A stretch of 64,000 nucleotides of DNA from Cohnella caldifontis (GTDB taxonomy: Bacteria > Bacillota > Bacilli > Paenibacillales > Paenibacillaceae), in contig NZ_JAQZSJ010000002.1 in NCBI RefSeq assembly GCF_029360585.1, forward strand, positions 434,001 through 498,000. The letters are read 5' to 3'. The number at the start of each line of letters is the position of its first letter. Positions within the stretch are counted from its first letter, which is position 1. Below, in pieces: positions 8,643-17,363 of the stretch. Position numbers and translations under genes: made by a program. Below the pieces are notes generated by a model. It did no database searches, was not told where the DNA came from, and worked only from the letters and a program-made list of their open reading frames with translations.

Positions 8643-8659
8643 TGTTAGGTTATCTAACA
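8643..8659. promoter_or_regulatory. Second TnrA/GlnR-like box
   Basis: TGTTAGGTTATCTAACA is a near-perfect palindrome that matches TGTNA-N7-TNACA exactly. It lies about 200 bases upstream of the predicted amtB start and about 65 bases upstream of the merR -35 box. A small hairpin built on TTAAGGG/CCCTTAA follows at about 8664-8684. Nothing else is evident in the 8488-8722 gap. Confidence 0.6.
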
Positions 8660-8722
8660 GGATTAAGGGCTTCGCCCCCTTAAAGTCCACAAACAAAGCC
8701 CCGGGAAAGGAAAGCATCACGT

Positions 8723-8752
8723 TTGACTGTACGGTTGGAGATTGAGTATGAT
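8723..8752 (+). promoter_or_regulatory. Promoter of the MerR-type gene
   Basis: TTGACT (8723-8728) and TATGAT (8747-8752) are separated by 18 bases. The MerR-family start codon is 41 bases downstream. Confidence 0.6.
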
Positions 8753-8793
8753 AAATAGAAAGAACAGTACGCTGAAAGAAAGAGGTGCGGACG

Positions 8794-9249
8794 ATGCGAC
8801 ATGGATCGGACGAAGCGTCCCGGCTTTACCGGATCGGCGAATTGTCCCGGCTCGCCGGAGTCAGCCCGCGTACGATCGACTACTACACGGGGCTGGGGTT
8901 GCTGTCCCCCGCCAAGAGGTCCACGGGAAATTATCGTTTATATGATGATGAAACCTTGGCCCGGATTCGCCGTATTGAACATTTGAAGGCGCAGAAATTC
9001 ACGCTGGAGGAGATTCGCGAGCAATTCGCGGCGATGGACCGCGTCTCGGCGGATGAGCAAGTGGCGCGCCGGTTGGCGGAGCTGCAGAACCACTTGACGC
9101 TGCTCGAGCGCGAAGTGAAGCAGCTGGAACCCGTGCTGGACCAATTGAAACCTCAACAGGCCAAGCGTCTGTTCCGAGCCATCACGCCGCAGACGGCTGC
9201 ATGCATCGAAGCGCTGCTCCTCCTGCTCGGCAAGAGCAATCTCATGTAA
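8794..9249 (+). CDS. MerR-family transcriptional regulator
   Basis: A 151-residue protein with a winged helix-turn-helix (YRIGELSRLAGVSPRTIDYY, residues 12-31), the second-wing pattern GNYRLYDDETLARI, and a long coiled-coil dimerisation helix. The C-terminal end has no cysteine pair like that of metal-sensing CueR or ZntR proteins, so the effector is unknown. It is not GlnR: it lacks the GlnR N-terminus and C-terminal tail despite the TnrA/GlnR box upstream. ATG 8794 follows AGAGG; GTG 8785 is an in-frame alternative that would overlap that site. The yugP-like gene lies 37 bases downstream and may be co-transcribed. Confidence 0.85.
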   Translation: MRHGSDEASRLYRIGELSRLAGVSPRTIDYYTGLGLLSPAKRSTGNYRLYDDETLARIRRIEHLKAQKFTLEEIREQFAAMDRVSADEQVARRLAELQNHLTLLEREVKQLEPVLDQLKPQQAKRLFRAITPQTAACIEALLLLLGKSNLM

Positions 9250-9286
9250 CGGCGCCGAAACTTCACCATGGAGGGAATGGATCGAG

Positions 9287-9976
9287 ATGTTTTGGTTTAC
9301 GCCTATCGACTTCCTGATTATCCCGGCTTTTCTGCTCTCGCTATGGGCGCAATTCCGCGTCAGCGGAACGTTCAATCGCTGGTCGGAGGTGCCGATCTCC
9401 AGCGGAATGACCGGCTACGAGGCGGCCCGCCGAATGTTGGACAATAACGGTTTGCACGATATCCCGATCGAACCGGTACCCGGAAAGCTGACGGACCACT
9501 ATGATCCGATCGCGCGCGTGGTGCGGCTCTCCGAGCCGGTTTACTACGAGAACTCGATCGCGGCCGTTTCCGTCGCCTGCCACGAGTGCGGACACGCCAT
9601 CCAGCATCAACAGCATTACCCGGCGCTCGTGATGCGACACCGGATGTTCCCGGTCGTGCGGATCGCTTCGGGCGCCGCGCCTATCCTGTTCATCCTTGGG
9701 TTCCTGTTCCACTTCACGAACCTGATCGGCCTCGGCATTATTTTCTTCGCTGCGGCGGTCGCGTTCCAATTGGTTACGCTGCCCGTCGAGTTCAACGCCA
9801 GCAACCGCGCCCGCGCCATTATGGTTTCGCAAGGTTTCATCCGCAACGACGAGGAGCGCGGAGCCGCCAAAGTGCTGAATGCCGCGGCGCTCACGTACGT
9901 GGCCGCCGCGCTCATCTCGCTCCTGGAGCTGGTCAAGTACATCTGGCTCTTCACCCAAAGCAACCGGGACGAATAA
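9287..9976 (+). CDS. yugP: YugP-family membrane zinc metallopeptidase
   Basis: A 229-residue integral membrane protein of the Zn-dependent protease family PF04298 (YugP). The zinc site is HECGH at residues 99-103, preceded by VACH. The conserved segments MTGYEAARRML and YYENSIAAVSVA are present, and three to four transmembrane helices flank the catalytic part. Substrates of the family are not established. ATG 9287 is preceded by GGAGGGAAT. It ends in the strong terminator at 9989-10027. Confidence 0.88.
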   Translation: MFWFTPIDFLIIPAFLLSLWAQFRVSGTFNRWSEVPISSGMTGYEAARRMLDNNGLHDIPIEPVPGKLTDHYDPIARVVRLSEPVYYENSIAAVSVACHECGHAIQHQQHYPALVMRHRMFPVVRIASGAAPILFILGFLFHFTNLIGLGIIFFAAAVAFQLVTLPVEFNASNRARAIMVSQGFIRNDEERGAAKVLNAAALTYVAAALISLLELVKYIWLFTQSNRDE

Positions 9977-9988
9977 CCTGTCCAAACC

Positions 9989-10027
9989 AAAACCTCCCTA
10001 TCCGTTCACGGATAGGGAGGTTTTTTA
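9989..10027. terminator. Strong bidirectional terminator between yugP and the lysR gene
   Basis: An inverted repeat, AAACCTCCCTATCCG with its complement, has a TTCA loop, followed by TTTTTT on the plus strand and preceded by AAAA. Confidence 0.93.
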
Positions 10028-10040
10028 ACGGATGTTTTTC

Positions 10041-10958
10041 TTATGCCTGTCTCGGCTTGTATTCGTTCTTGAAATAATCGAGCAGGAACGCATGGAACAT
10101 TTGCACGACGCTCGGCAATTTGTCTTTGCCCCGGCGGATGAGGCCGATCGTCCGGGTCACATGCGGGCGGCTGAGCTTGACGATGGCCGGCATCATGGAA
10201 TTCGTATGGTACAGCGCCATCTCCGGAAGCAGGCTCACGCCCATGCCCGCGGCCACGAGCCCCCGGATCGTATCCGTCTCCTCGCTCTCGAACGCGATGC
10301 GGGGCGTGAAGCCCGCCTCCCGGCAAGCGTCCCATACGAGGGAGCGAAGCGAAAACCCGGGGCTGAACAGGACGAAAGATTCATCCTTCAGCTGGGACAG
10401 GTCGATCGCCGCCTCCAGCGCGAGCGGGTGGTTCTCGGGCAGGATCGCGAACAATTCTTCCGTCAGCACGACTTCACCGGCGACCTGGTCGTATTTTTCC
10501 GGAAACGGCGAGATGAACGCCAGATCCACTTCGCCTTCCAGCACATCCCGGATCAAGGACGGATAGCTGCCCTGGCGGAATTTGAATTTCACGTTCGGGT
10601 GAAGCTTGCGGAAAGCGGCCACGGCACGGGGAATCAGGTGGATCCCCAAGCTGTGGGGGAATCCGAGGCGGATTTCCCCGACTTCCGGATCGAGGAACTC
10701 CTGGATTTCCGTCACGGCCCGCTCCAAATCCGTCAGCAGCGACTCAGCCCGCCGCAGGAACAGCTGTCCGACCGGCGTAAGTTGCACGTTCCGGCCTTTC
10801 TGCTTGAACAATTGCACGCCCAGCTCTTCTTCCAGCCGATGGATTTGGCGGCTGACCGCGGATTGCGCCACGTGCAGCTCCTCCGCGGCTTTGGTGACGT
10901 GCTGCAGCTTGGCGACCCGGACGAAATATTGCAGCTGCCTGAATTCCACTTGTTGCAC
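10041..10958 (-). CDS. LysR-family regulator, GltC-like
   Basis: A 305-residue LysR protein with an N-terminal winged helix (HVAQSAVSRQIHRLEEELG) and a periplasmic-binding-like effector domain. Stretches such as GRNVQLTPVG, RQGSY, FVLFSPGFSLR and GLVAAGMGVSLLPE match Bacillus GltC, the activator of glutamate synthase. No gltAB genes are in the window and the divergent neighbour is thiol peroxidase, so the physiological target is unproven. The intergenic dyad at 11009-11025 is a candidate operator. Confidence 0.85.
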   Translation of the reverse strand: MQQVEFRQLQYFVRVAKLQHVTKAAEELHVAQSAVSRQIHRLEEELGVQLFKQKGRNVQLTPVGQLFLRRAESLLTDLERAVTEIQEFLDPEVGEIRLGFPHSLGIHLIPRAVAAFRKLHPNVKFKFRQGSYPSLIRDVLEGEVDLAFISPFPEKYDQVAGEVVLTEELFAILPENHPLALEAAIDLSQLKDESFVLFSPGFSLRSLVWDACREAGFTPRIAFESEETDTIRGLVAAGMGVSLLPEMALYHTNSMMPAIVKLSRPHVTRTIGLIRRGKDKLPSVVQMFHAFLLDYFKNEYKPRQA

Positions 10959-10976
10959 CTTCCCGTCGGTCCGTCA

Positions 10977-11007
10977 TTGGACATCATGGTTCGTAAACGA
11001 TTATAAT
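10977..11007 (+). promoter_or_regulatory. Promoter of tpx
   Basis: A perfect TATAAT at 11002-11007 has TTGGAC/TGGACA 18-19 bases upstream (10977-10983). It directs transcription to tpx. Confidence 0.55.
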
Positions 11008-11008
11008 G

Positions 11009-11025
11009 ATTAGCGCAAGACCAAT
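11009..11025. promoter_or_regulatory. Candidate LysR operator between lysR and tpx
   Basis: ATTAGCGCAAGACCAAT is an interrupted dyad (ATTNG-N7-CNAAT) in the divergent promoter region. Its length and position suit a LysR-type site, but the regulator is not demonstrated. Confidence 0.35.
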
Positions 11026-11079
11026 CAAAGCGGTGAGAGTTTGACTCCGTCAAACTCCCGATTCGAGGAGGAATTACAT

Positions 11080-11592
11080 ATGGCACAAGAACGTCCCGCG
11101 AAATTCAAGGGAAACCCGATCACCTTGATCGGACCGGAACTGAAAGCCGGCGACCAGGCTCCGGACTTCTCCTTGAGCAAAAACTTGCTGGAATCCGCCA
11201 GTCTGAAAGATTTCGCCGGTAAAATCAAACTGATCAGCGTCGTTCCTTCCATCGACACCGGCGTTTGCGACGCCCAAACCCGCCGTTTCAACGAAGAGGC
11301 GAGCAAGCTCGGCGAGAATGTCGTCGTCCTCACCGTCAGCGTAGACCTGCCGTTCGCCCAATCCCGCTGGTGCGCCGCCGCCGGCGTCGACCGCGTCGTC
11401 ATGCTGTCCGATTATAAGAATCATTCGTTCGGAGAAACCTACGGCGTACTGATCAAGGAATTCGCGCTCGACATGCGCTCCATCTTCGTTCTCGACGCGA
11501 ACGACAAGATCACTTATGTAGAAGTATTGCCGGAAATGACGGAGCATCCGAACTACGACGCGGCGATCGCGGCCGTCAAAGCCCTTCTGTAA
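11080..11592 (+). CDS. tpx: Thiol peroxidase (Tpx, atypical 2-Cys peroxiredoxin)
   Basis: A cytosolic peroxidase that reduces hydrogen peroxide and organic hydroperoxides with thioredoxin. It is 170 residues, as usual for the family. The peroxidatic Cys63 is in [14 protein letters not shown] and the resolving Cys98 is in QSRWCAAAG, the spacing of atypical 2-Cys Tpx. ATG 11080 follows GAGGAGGAA with a spacing of about seven. It is transcribed divergently from the GltC-like regulator and ends at the terminator 11624-11666. Confidence 0.95.
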   Translation: MAQERPAKFKGNPITLIGPELKAGDQAPDFSLSKNLLESASLKDFAGKIKLISVVPSIDTGVCDAQTRRFNEEASKLGENVVVLTVSVDLPFAQSRWCAAAGVDRVVMLSDYKNHSFGETYGVLIKEFALDMRSIFVLDANDKITYVEVLPEMTEHPNYDAAIAAVKALL

Positions 11593-11623
11593 TCCGGCCG
11601 GCCAGCGGCTCACGTCCGCGCAA

Positions 11624-11666
11624 AAAAAGCGAGGCAAGGCTTCGTGCCTTCCTCGCTTTTGTTTTT
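11624..11666. terminator. Terminator of tpx
   Basis: An inverted repeat, AAAGCGAGGCAAGGC with its partner, has loop TTCGT. A-rich sequence lies upstream and TTTTGTTTTT downstream, so it can serve both strands. Confidence 0.88.
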
Positions 11667-11697
11667 CGTTTCATCGGATAAGGATGCCGATCACGCA

Positions 11698-12081
11698 TCA
11701 CGTGCGGTAACTGGCCAACTTCTTGTCCAGCACCGAGTAGATCTCCTGGATCACGCGGTAATTCGCTCCCAAATCGCCGAGCGAACCCCGGGAAGCGGAA
11801 TAGATGTCGACGGCCGATACGCCGGGCGTAGTGCCGACGATCTGCACGGTAATGTCCATCGTGCGTCCGGCCATGGTTCTTTTCTCCATGACGATTTCGC
11901 CGATGTTCGGAACCTCGTGCAGCACCTTGTAGCCTTGCATTTTTTTGAGGACGGACCCGACCTCCGCAAATGCTCGATCCTTGGAAAGCCGATAATAGTG
12001 AGACTTCAGCTTCGGGTCTTTCGCTTTGTCGCCGGTATGTTCATGGCTTCGGAGCAGACCGACCAACACTCGCTTCAGCAA
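11698..12081 (-). CDS. DUF1499 family cytosolic protein
   Basis: A 127-residue soluble protein. KSHYYRLSKDRAFAEVGSVL, GYKVLHEVPNIGEIVMEKRT and DIYSASRGSLGDLGANYRVI fit the DUF1499 pattern seen in Bacillales proteins of this size. The function is unknown. The start is taken as TTG 12081, about five bases after GGGAGAG; an upstream in-frame TTG at 12105 would precede that site. It lies downstream of the 6S RNA gene on the same strand. Confidence 0.6.
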   Translation of the reverse strand: MLKRVLVGLLRSHEHTGDKAKDPKLKSHYYRLSKDRAFAEVGSVLKKMQGYKVLHEVPNIGEIVMEKRTMAGRTMDITVQIVGTTPGVSAVDIYSASRGSLGDLGANYRVIQEIYSVLDKKLASYRT

Positions 12082-12166
12082 TACGCTCTCTCCCTCTCGG
12101 TGCAAATGCGCGTCTTCTCTTATGATACCATGGCCGCGCGCAGATTTATAGACCTGCAGCCGAAAA

Positions 12167-12351
12167 GAAAAAAACCCGCCTATGCCGTCCGACGTGCTTG
12201 TTTCTGAACCCGCTCTGGCAGGTGGGTGTCCGCAGCTCCGGCGTTTGACTACCCTTTTCGGGGGCCTGTCAGCGGCCGGGCGATGTAGGACTCCCTTGGA
12301 AACAGCAATGGTTCAAAACATTGGATCGCCGTAACGAACATCGCAGGATGT
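12167..12351 (-). ncRNA. ssrS: 6S RNA
   Basis: About 185 nucleotides transcribed leftward from a TATAAT box, ending in GGCGGG followed by TTTTTTTC. Features shared with 6S RNA are GATGTTCG near the 5' end, the small hairpin CAATG-loop-CATTG, and the 3' region that runs from GACACCCACCTG through GCGGGTTCA to GACGGCATAGGCGGG. These resemble the 3' strand of the E. coli 6S central bubble and closing stem. The terminal CCTGC and GCGGG pair as a closing stem. 6S RNA binds sigma-A RNA polymerase and acts as a template decoy in stationary phase. Whether this is the 6S-1 or 6S-2 type cannot be told. Confidence 0.75.
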
Positions 12352-12357
12352 AGTTAC

Positions 12358-12386
12358 ATTATAAGCCGTTCGATCGGCGCAAGCAA
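12358..12386 (-). promoter_or_regulatory. Promoter of 6S RNA
   Basis: TTGCTT (12381-12386) and a perfect TATAAT (12358-12363) on the minus strand are separated by 17 bases. Transcription would start near 12351 with A. Confidence 0.65.
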
Positions 12387-12396
12387 CCCGCGGGAC

Positions 12397-13167
12397 CTAG
12401 CTTTTCGTTTCCTGTTCTTCCTCCGGCTGGTCGTTCGGCTCGCCGCTCAGCGTTTCCGCCTGCGCCATCATTTTCGCGATGATCAGGTTGAAGTTGTAGA
12501 ACGTGAACGTCGCGATGACGCTGCCGAAAAAGAATGGAATCAGGAACGTAAACCGGCTGCTGATGAACAGAACGGCCACGGTGCCCAGCGTCATGACGAT
12601 CGAACGGATCGGCCGCCCGATCGTGAGCACCAGCGCGTTTTTCAATAGCTGCATCGTAGTCATATGGAAATGCGACAGCAGCGAGAAAAAGTGATGAAGC
12701 GAAACGACGAGCAGCAGCAGCAACGCGATGAACAGGTACGCGAGAATCTGCAAATTCGCGATATTGGTCAAGTAAACCCGATAATCGATGATCAGGACCG
12801 CGAACAAAAGCGCATACAGAATGCCGCCGAGCATAGCCTGTTTGTAGTTTTGCTTATAGTTGCGGAAAAACGTTTTGAACAGCGGCACATCCGTATCGCC
12901 CGTCACCCATTTGCGGGCGACCGAAAACATGGCGGAGGTTGCCGGGAAGAACGTGAACGGGGCGAGGACCGCCATGATGATGACGGTCCAGACCAGCGTT
13001 CCTTGTATCGTCTCCGGGTCCGACGCCGCGCCGGACGACAGGAAAAACGTGACTCCGACGAACCAAAAAGGCAATCCGCAGAGCAGCCACAATACGTTAA
13101 TGACCGCCAGCCTCATGATCCATTCGGACAGCTTGTAGAAGCCGCCCATCATGCCCCGCATTTCCAC
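12397..13167 (-). CDS. YesL-like DUF624 membrane protein
   Basis: A 256-residue protein with about five to six transmembrane helices. It opens with FYKLSEWIMRLAVINVLWLLCGLPFW, a typical DUF624 start, and contains FPATSAMFSVARKW. The C-terminus is Glu/Gln-rich. Members often neighbour carbohydrate ABC transporters, but here it sits 32 bases after the DEAD-box helicase gene, and its role is unknown. Confidence 0.75.
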   Translation of the reverse strand: MEMRGMMGGFYKLSEWIMRLAVINVLWLLCGLPFWFVGVTFFLSSGAASDPETIQGTLVWTVIIMAVLAPFTFFPATSAMFSVARKWVTGDTDVPLFKTFFRNYKQNYKQAMLGGILYALLFAVLIIDYRVYLTNIANLQILAYLFIALLLLLVVSLHHFFSLLSHFHMTTMQLLKNALVLTIGRPIRSIVMTLGTVAVLFISSRFTFLIPFFFGSVIATFTFYNFNLIIAKMMAQAETLSGEPNDQPEEEQETKS

Positions 13168-13199
13168 TTGGCTCTCCCCCTGACAACCTGCCCATGGTC

Positions 13200-14813
13200 T
13201 TAGATGTTGACGTAATCCTCAGCGTTCGATTTGCGCGGTTCCGGCCGTCCTCCGCGGGAGCCGCCGCCTTGGTACCCGCCGTCGCGGTAGCCGTCCTCCC
13301 GGTGCGTCCGATTGCCTCCGCCGTAAGACTTGCGCTGCTGACCGCCGCCGCCGTATCCGCCGCGGCCTTGATATCCGCCGCCGCCGTAACCGCCCCGGCC
13401 TTGTCCGCCCGTTCCGCCGCCATAGCGGCGGTTGCCTCCGCCTTGACCGTAGCCGCCGCGTCCGCCGTCGAACTTGCGCTTCTTGCCGCGGATCGGATCT
13501 TCCGGCGTCAATTCGACTTCGACGTCTTTCTTGTCGCCCGTCAGCAGCTTCATGGCTGCCGCAAGCAGCTGTACCGAGTCATATTGCTCCAGAAGCTGCA
13601 TGGCCACCCATTTGTACGGATTGACCTCTTCCTCGACGCCTTTGACCGTCTCCATGATCCTTTCGGCGACGACCTTTTGTTTTCCTTCCATCGCTTCGGA
13701 AAGGGTCGGCAACGGTTTTTTGGCAATCCGATGCCGCGTGATCTTCTCGATGAAATGAAGATGGTCGGTCTCGCGCGGCGTCACGAACGTCCACGACGTC
13801 CCTTCCTTGCCGGCGCGGCCCGTGCGGCCGATCCGGTGCACGTAGCTCTCCGGATCCTGCGGCAGGTCGAAGTTGATGACGTGGGTGACGCCGCTGACGT
13901 CCAGCCCGCGGGCCGCGACGTCCGTGGCGACCAGCACGTCGATGCTGCCGTCGCGGAATTTGCGCATGACGGCGTCGCGCTGGTTCTGGGACAGGTCGCC
14001 ATGCAAGCCGTCGGCGGCGTAACCGCGCTTAGCCAATCCTTCGGACAGCTCGGCGACGCGGCGTTTCGTGCGGCCGAATACGATCGCCAGCTCAGGAGGC
14101 TCCATGTCGAGCAGCCGGCAGAGGGCGTCGAACTTCATGCGTTCCTGGACTTCGATGTAAAATTGCTGAATGAGGGGAGCGCTGACCTGCTTCGGAATGA
14201 CGGAAATATGCTCCGGATTCCGCAGGAATTGCTGCGCCAGCTTCTGGATGTTGGCGGGCATCGTGGCGGAGAACAGCAGCGTCTGGCGTTCTTCCGGCAC
14301 CAGCTTCAGGATCGTCTGGATGTCCTCCATGAAACCCATGTCCAGCATTTCGTCTGCTTCGTCCAGCACGACCGTGCGCACGTCGTCGAGGCGGATCGTT
14401 TTGCGGTTGATATGGTCGAGCAGTCGGCCCGGCGTGCCGATGATGATCTGGGGTCTTCTCTTCAAGGAACGGATTTGGCGGCCAATGTCTTGTCCGCCGT
14501 ATATCGCGAGCGAACGCAGTCCTTTGAATCTGCCGAGTTTCTCGATTTCTTCGGCCACCTGAATGGCCAGTTCGCGCGTCGGCGCCATGATCAAGGCAAC
14601 GATGCGGTCTTCCGACGCCTGGATTTTGCTTACCAAGGGAATCCCGAAAGCTGCGGTTTTCCCGGTTCCGGTCTGCGCTTGCCCGATCATGTCGCGTCCT
14701 TCAAGAGCAACGGGTATGGCTTTGGACTGGATCGGCGTCGCTTCTTCGAATCCCATCTCGGAGACGGCTTGAAGAACGTCCGAATCCAAACCCAATTCTG
14801 TGAATGTACTCAA
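13200..14813 (-). CDS. DEAD-box RNA helicase with RGG/GYGG-rich tail (CshA/DeaD-like)
   Basis: ATP-dependent RNA helicase, 537 residues, acting in ribosome assembly, cold adaptation or RNA decay. Motifs run in order: Q motif and [37 protein letters not shown], then [11 protein letters not shown] and [10 protein letters not shown] in the second RecA domain. After about residue 430 comes a tail with GRGGYG, RRYGGG and [10 protein letters not shown] repeats, a low-complexity RNA-binding extension. The start is TTG 14813, nine bases after AAGGAG. The -10 box TATAAT (14872-14877, minus strand) has an extended TGN element. The YesL-like gene follows. Confidence 0.92.
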   Translation of the reverse strand: MSTFTELGLDSDVLQAVSEMGFEEATPIQSKAIPVALEGRDMIGQAQTGTGKTAAFGIPLVSKIQASEDRIVALIMAPTRELAIQVAEEIEKLGRFKGLRSLAIYGGQDIGRQIRSLKRRPQIIIGTPGRLLDHINRKTIRLDDVRTVVLDEADEMLDMGFMEDIQTILKLVPEERQTLLFSATMPANIQKLAQQFLRNPEHISVIPKQVSAPLIQQFYIEVQERMKFDALCRLLDMEPPELAIVFGRTKRRVAELSEGLAKRGYAADGLHGDLSQNQRDAVMRKFRDGSIDVLVATDVAARGLDVSGVTHVINFDLPQDPESYVHRIGRTGRAGKEGTSWTFVTPRETDHLHFIEKITRHRIAKKPLPTLSEAMEGKQKVVAERIMETVKGVEEEVNPYKWVAMQLLEQYDSVQLLAAAMKLLTGDKKDVEVELTPEDPIRGKKRKFDGGRGGYGQGGGNRRYGGGTGGQGRGGYGGGGYQGRGGYGGGGQQRKSYGGGNRTHREDGYRDGGYQGGGSRGGRPEPRKSNAEDYVNI

Positions 14814-15003
14814 TTTCTCAAACTCCTTCTGTATGGGGCCTTCTTCACGGCTTCCAAAAAATATACAGTCCATTATAACATAAACGGATAAACGAATGCC
14901 AGTCGCCGGAAACTTTCCCTCTATGCTTCCTCCGTTTGCATGACTTGCCGATCCCGGGGAAATCTAGGGTCATGCCGAAGAAGCTGCCGGGGGTGACGCC
15001 GTT

Positions 15004-15849
15004 ATGCTCCAATGGAAAGACAAGCTCGCCGGAGTCGGGCCCTATATCGTTATGGTACTCGGCGCTGCGGCGGTCGCGCTGGGGTTCAACCTGCTGCTCG
15101 TTCCCGCCAAGCTGCTGAGCGGCGGTTTATCCGGCATCTCCATGATTTTCGGATATGTCTTCGGATGGAAAATCGCCTGGCTGTATTTTGCCCTGAACCT
15201 CCCGATTTTGTACTGGGGCTGGCGGGTGCTCGGAAAAAGGTTTATCGCGCTCAGCGTCGTCTCCTTCATCGCCACTTCCGTTTTCCTGCAATTCGTTCCC
15301 GTGCTGCTGCTCACCAACGATCGGCTGCTCGCTTCGGTTTTCGGCGGGGTGCTGGTCGGCATCGGATCCGCGGCGCCGTTGCGCTGGGGCGGTTCTTCGG
15401 GCGGGGTCGACGTCGTCGCCTCCATCGTATCACGCTGGAGGAACGCGCCGACGGGTCTGCTCATCGTCATTTTCAATACTGCCATCGTGGCCGCAATGGG
15501 CTTCGTTACCCGCGATTGGAACGCCGCTTTGTATTCTATGCTCTCCATCTATTTGTCCGGAAGGATCATCGATATCGTGCATACGCCGCATCGCAAGGTA
15601 ACCGCCTTTATCGTCACGAAACACTCCCAGGAGTTGGCGGCCAGGCTGCTCGCCATTCCCCGGGGCGTCACGATTTTGAAAACCCGCGGCGCCTATACCA
15701 GCGAAGAGCACGATTTGCTGATGACGGTCACGAGTCTCTTCGAACTGGCGGAATTGCGCCGGATCGTGCGCAGCATCGATCCCAAAGCGTTCGTCAACGT
15801 CGTGCAGACGGTAGACGTGATCGGGGAATTCCGGCGGTCCTCCCGCTAA
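15004..15849 (+). CDS. YitT-family membrane protein
   Basis: A 281-residue protein with five to six transmembrane helices (PF02588), then a soluble DUF2179 domain from about residue 195 (RKVTAFIVTKHSQELAARLL, RGVTILKTRGAYTSEEHDLL). Conserved YitT signatures include GFNLLLVPAKLLSGGLSGI and GSSGGVDVVASIV. The family is numerous in Bacilli and its function is unknown. ATG 15004 is preceded by a GGGGGTGA site. Confidence 0.88.
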   Translation: MLQWKDKLAGVGPYIVMVLGAAAVALGFNLLLVPAKLLSGGLSGISMIFGYVFGWKIAWLYFALNLPILYWGWRVLGKRFIALSVVSFIATSVFLQFVPVLLLTNDRLLASVFGGVLVGIGSAAPLRWGGSSGGVDVVASIVSRWRNAPTGLLIVIFNTAIVAAMGFVTRDWNAALYSMLSIYLSGRIIDIVHTPHRKVTAFIVTKHSQELAARLLAIPRGVTILKTRGAYTSEEHDLLMTVTSLFELAELRRIVRSIDPKAFVNVVQTVDVIGEFRRSSR

Positions 15850-16023
15850 CGAATCGGCTTTTCCGCTTCATCCCGTTGGATCTCGGAACGCTATGCAGGC
15901 CGGGCTCCGACCGGAGTCCTCCGCAAGGACCGCCAAAGTTCCGCAATATCCTACAAAATACCCCTGTCTCCGCCGCCGCAACTCGTTTATAATCGGGTTA
16001 AGAGCTTACGGGGAGAGGGATTC

Positions 16024-17205
16024 ATGGAAATTTTTATGACTTTATTTTTGCTGCTTCATTCCGCTTTTGCCGGTGCTCAGGACGAGCCCAGCCCGATGAA
16101 ACAACTTTGGCAAGCCGCGTACACGGCGTCCCATGCGCCCGTCGCGCCAACCCCCGCAGGCGGCAGCGATTCTTCTCGGCAAGAGAACGAGAAGCAGCCG
16201 TCGGATCCCCAGCAGGATGCTCCGGAAGTCAAGGGCATTTACGTAACCGCATACAGCGCAGGCGGTGCCCGCATGGCCTCCTTGCTGAATCTTGTCGATC
16301 AGACGGCGCTTAACGCGATGGTCATCGACATCAAAGACGACAGCGGCTTTATCACGTACAAGACCGACAATCCCAACCTGGCTAAGCTGGGCACCCCCCA
16401 GCCGTTCATCAAGGATATCGGCAAGCTGATGACCACCTTGAACGAACACAAGATTTACCCGATCGCGCGCATCGTCGTGTTCAAGGACACCGTCCTCGCC
16501 AAGAAGCATCCCGAACTGTCCTACACGAATGCGGACGGTTCGATCTGGAAGAACGGCAAAGGCGACAGCTTCGTGAACCCGTATCGCAAGGAAGTCTGGG
16601 ACTACAACGTCGAGATCGCCAAAGAAGCGGCCAAGCTCGGGTTCAAGGAAATCCAGTTCGACTACGTGCGGTTCCCGGAAGGCTTCGAGAAAAAGGCCGA
16701 TCATCTGAAGTTTACGAAAACGGATCAGAGCCGCGTGGACGTGGTGGCGGGATTCGTCGAGTACGCCCGCGAGCAGCTCGAACCGCTCGGCGTCCGGGTT
16801 TCGGTGGACATCTTCGGCTATGCGGCTTCGGTTCCGGCCGCGGAAGGCATCGGCCAGGACTTCGTGAAGATTTCCAAAGCCGTCAACGTCATCTGCCCGA
16901 TGATCTATCCCAGCCATTACAGCACGGGCTGGTTCAAGCAGAAGGATCCCGATAAAGCCCCTTACGCCACGATCAAAGGCGCGATGGCCGATACGCACAA
17001 GAAGCTGGATCCGCTGGGCGACAGCGGGCCGATCATCCGGCCTTGGATCCAGGACTTCACCGCGAGCTGGCTGGGCAAAGGACACTATATCTCCTACGGA
17101 GCACCCGAAGTCGCCGCCCAAATCAAGGCGCTGCAGGAAAGCGGCGTGAACGAGTACTTGCTATGGAACGCGGGCAACAAGTACTCCGCCGGAGTCGATT
17201 ATTGA
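16024..17205 (+). CDS. Secreted putative glycoside hydrolase (DUF4015)
   Basis: A 393-residue protein with an N-terminal signal peptide (cleavage likely after HSAFA), a Pro/Gln-rich linker, then a TIM-barrel domain from about residue 68 (VKGIYVTAYSAGG). VIDIKDDSGFITYKT, GFKEIQFDYVRFPEG and VSVDIFGYA are typical of the DUF4015 putative glycosidase family (PF13200), in which acidic residues line the barrel mouth. The substrate is unknown; the family is widespread in Bacillales. ATG 16024 follows GGGGAGAGG. A TATAAT box lies at 15988-15993, and the gene ends in the terminator at 17216-17255. Confidence 0.82.
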   Translation: MEIFMTLFLLLHSAFAGAQDEPSPMKQLWQAAYTASHAPVAPTPAGGSDSSRQENEKQPSDPQQDAPEVKGIYVTAYSAGGARMASLLNLVDQTALNAMVIDIKDDSGFITYKTDNPNLAKLGTPQPFIKDIGKLMTTLNEHKIYPIARIVVFKDTVLAKKHPELSYTNADGSIWKNGKGDSFVNPYRKEVWDYNVEIAKEAAKLGFKEIQFDYVRFPEGFEKKADHLKFTKTDQSRVDVVAGFVEYAREQLEPLGVRVSVDIFGYAASVPAAEGIGQDFVKISKAVNVICPMIYPSHYSTGWFKQKDPDKAPYATIKGAMADTHKKLDPLGDSGPIIRPWIQDFTASWLGKGHYISYGAPEVAAQIKALQESGVNEYLLWNAGNKYSAGVDY

Positions 17206-17215
17206 GTGGATTCAG

Positions 17216-17255
17216 AAAAACCGTCAGGGAGAAATTCGTCCCTGACGGTCTTTTT
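17216..17255 (+). terminator. Terminator of the DUF4015 gene
   Basis: ACCGTCAGGGA and TCCCTGACGGT pair around GAAATTCG and are followed by CTTTTTG. Confidence 0.92.
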
Positions 17256-17363
17256 GATTCGTGCCTCTGCAGTCACTCATCAGCAACTTACCCACGAACC
17301 ATCCTCAATCCTGTAATCAAATGAACATGACCATTGGGACCCGTTTGTCCAGAGGGGCGGGGA

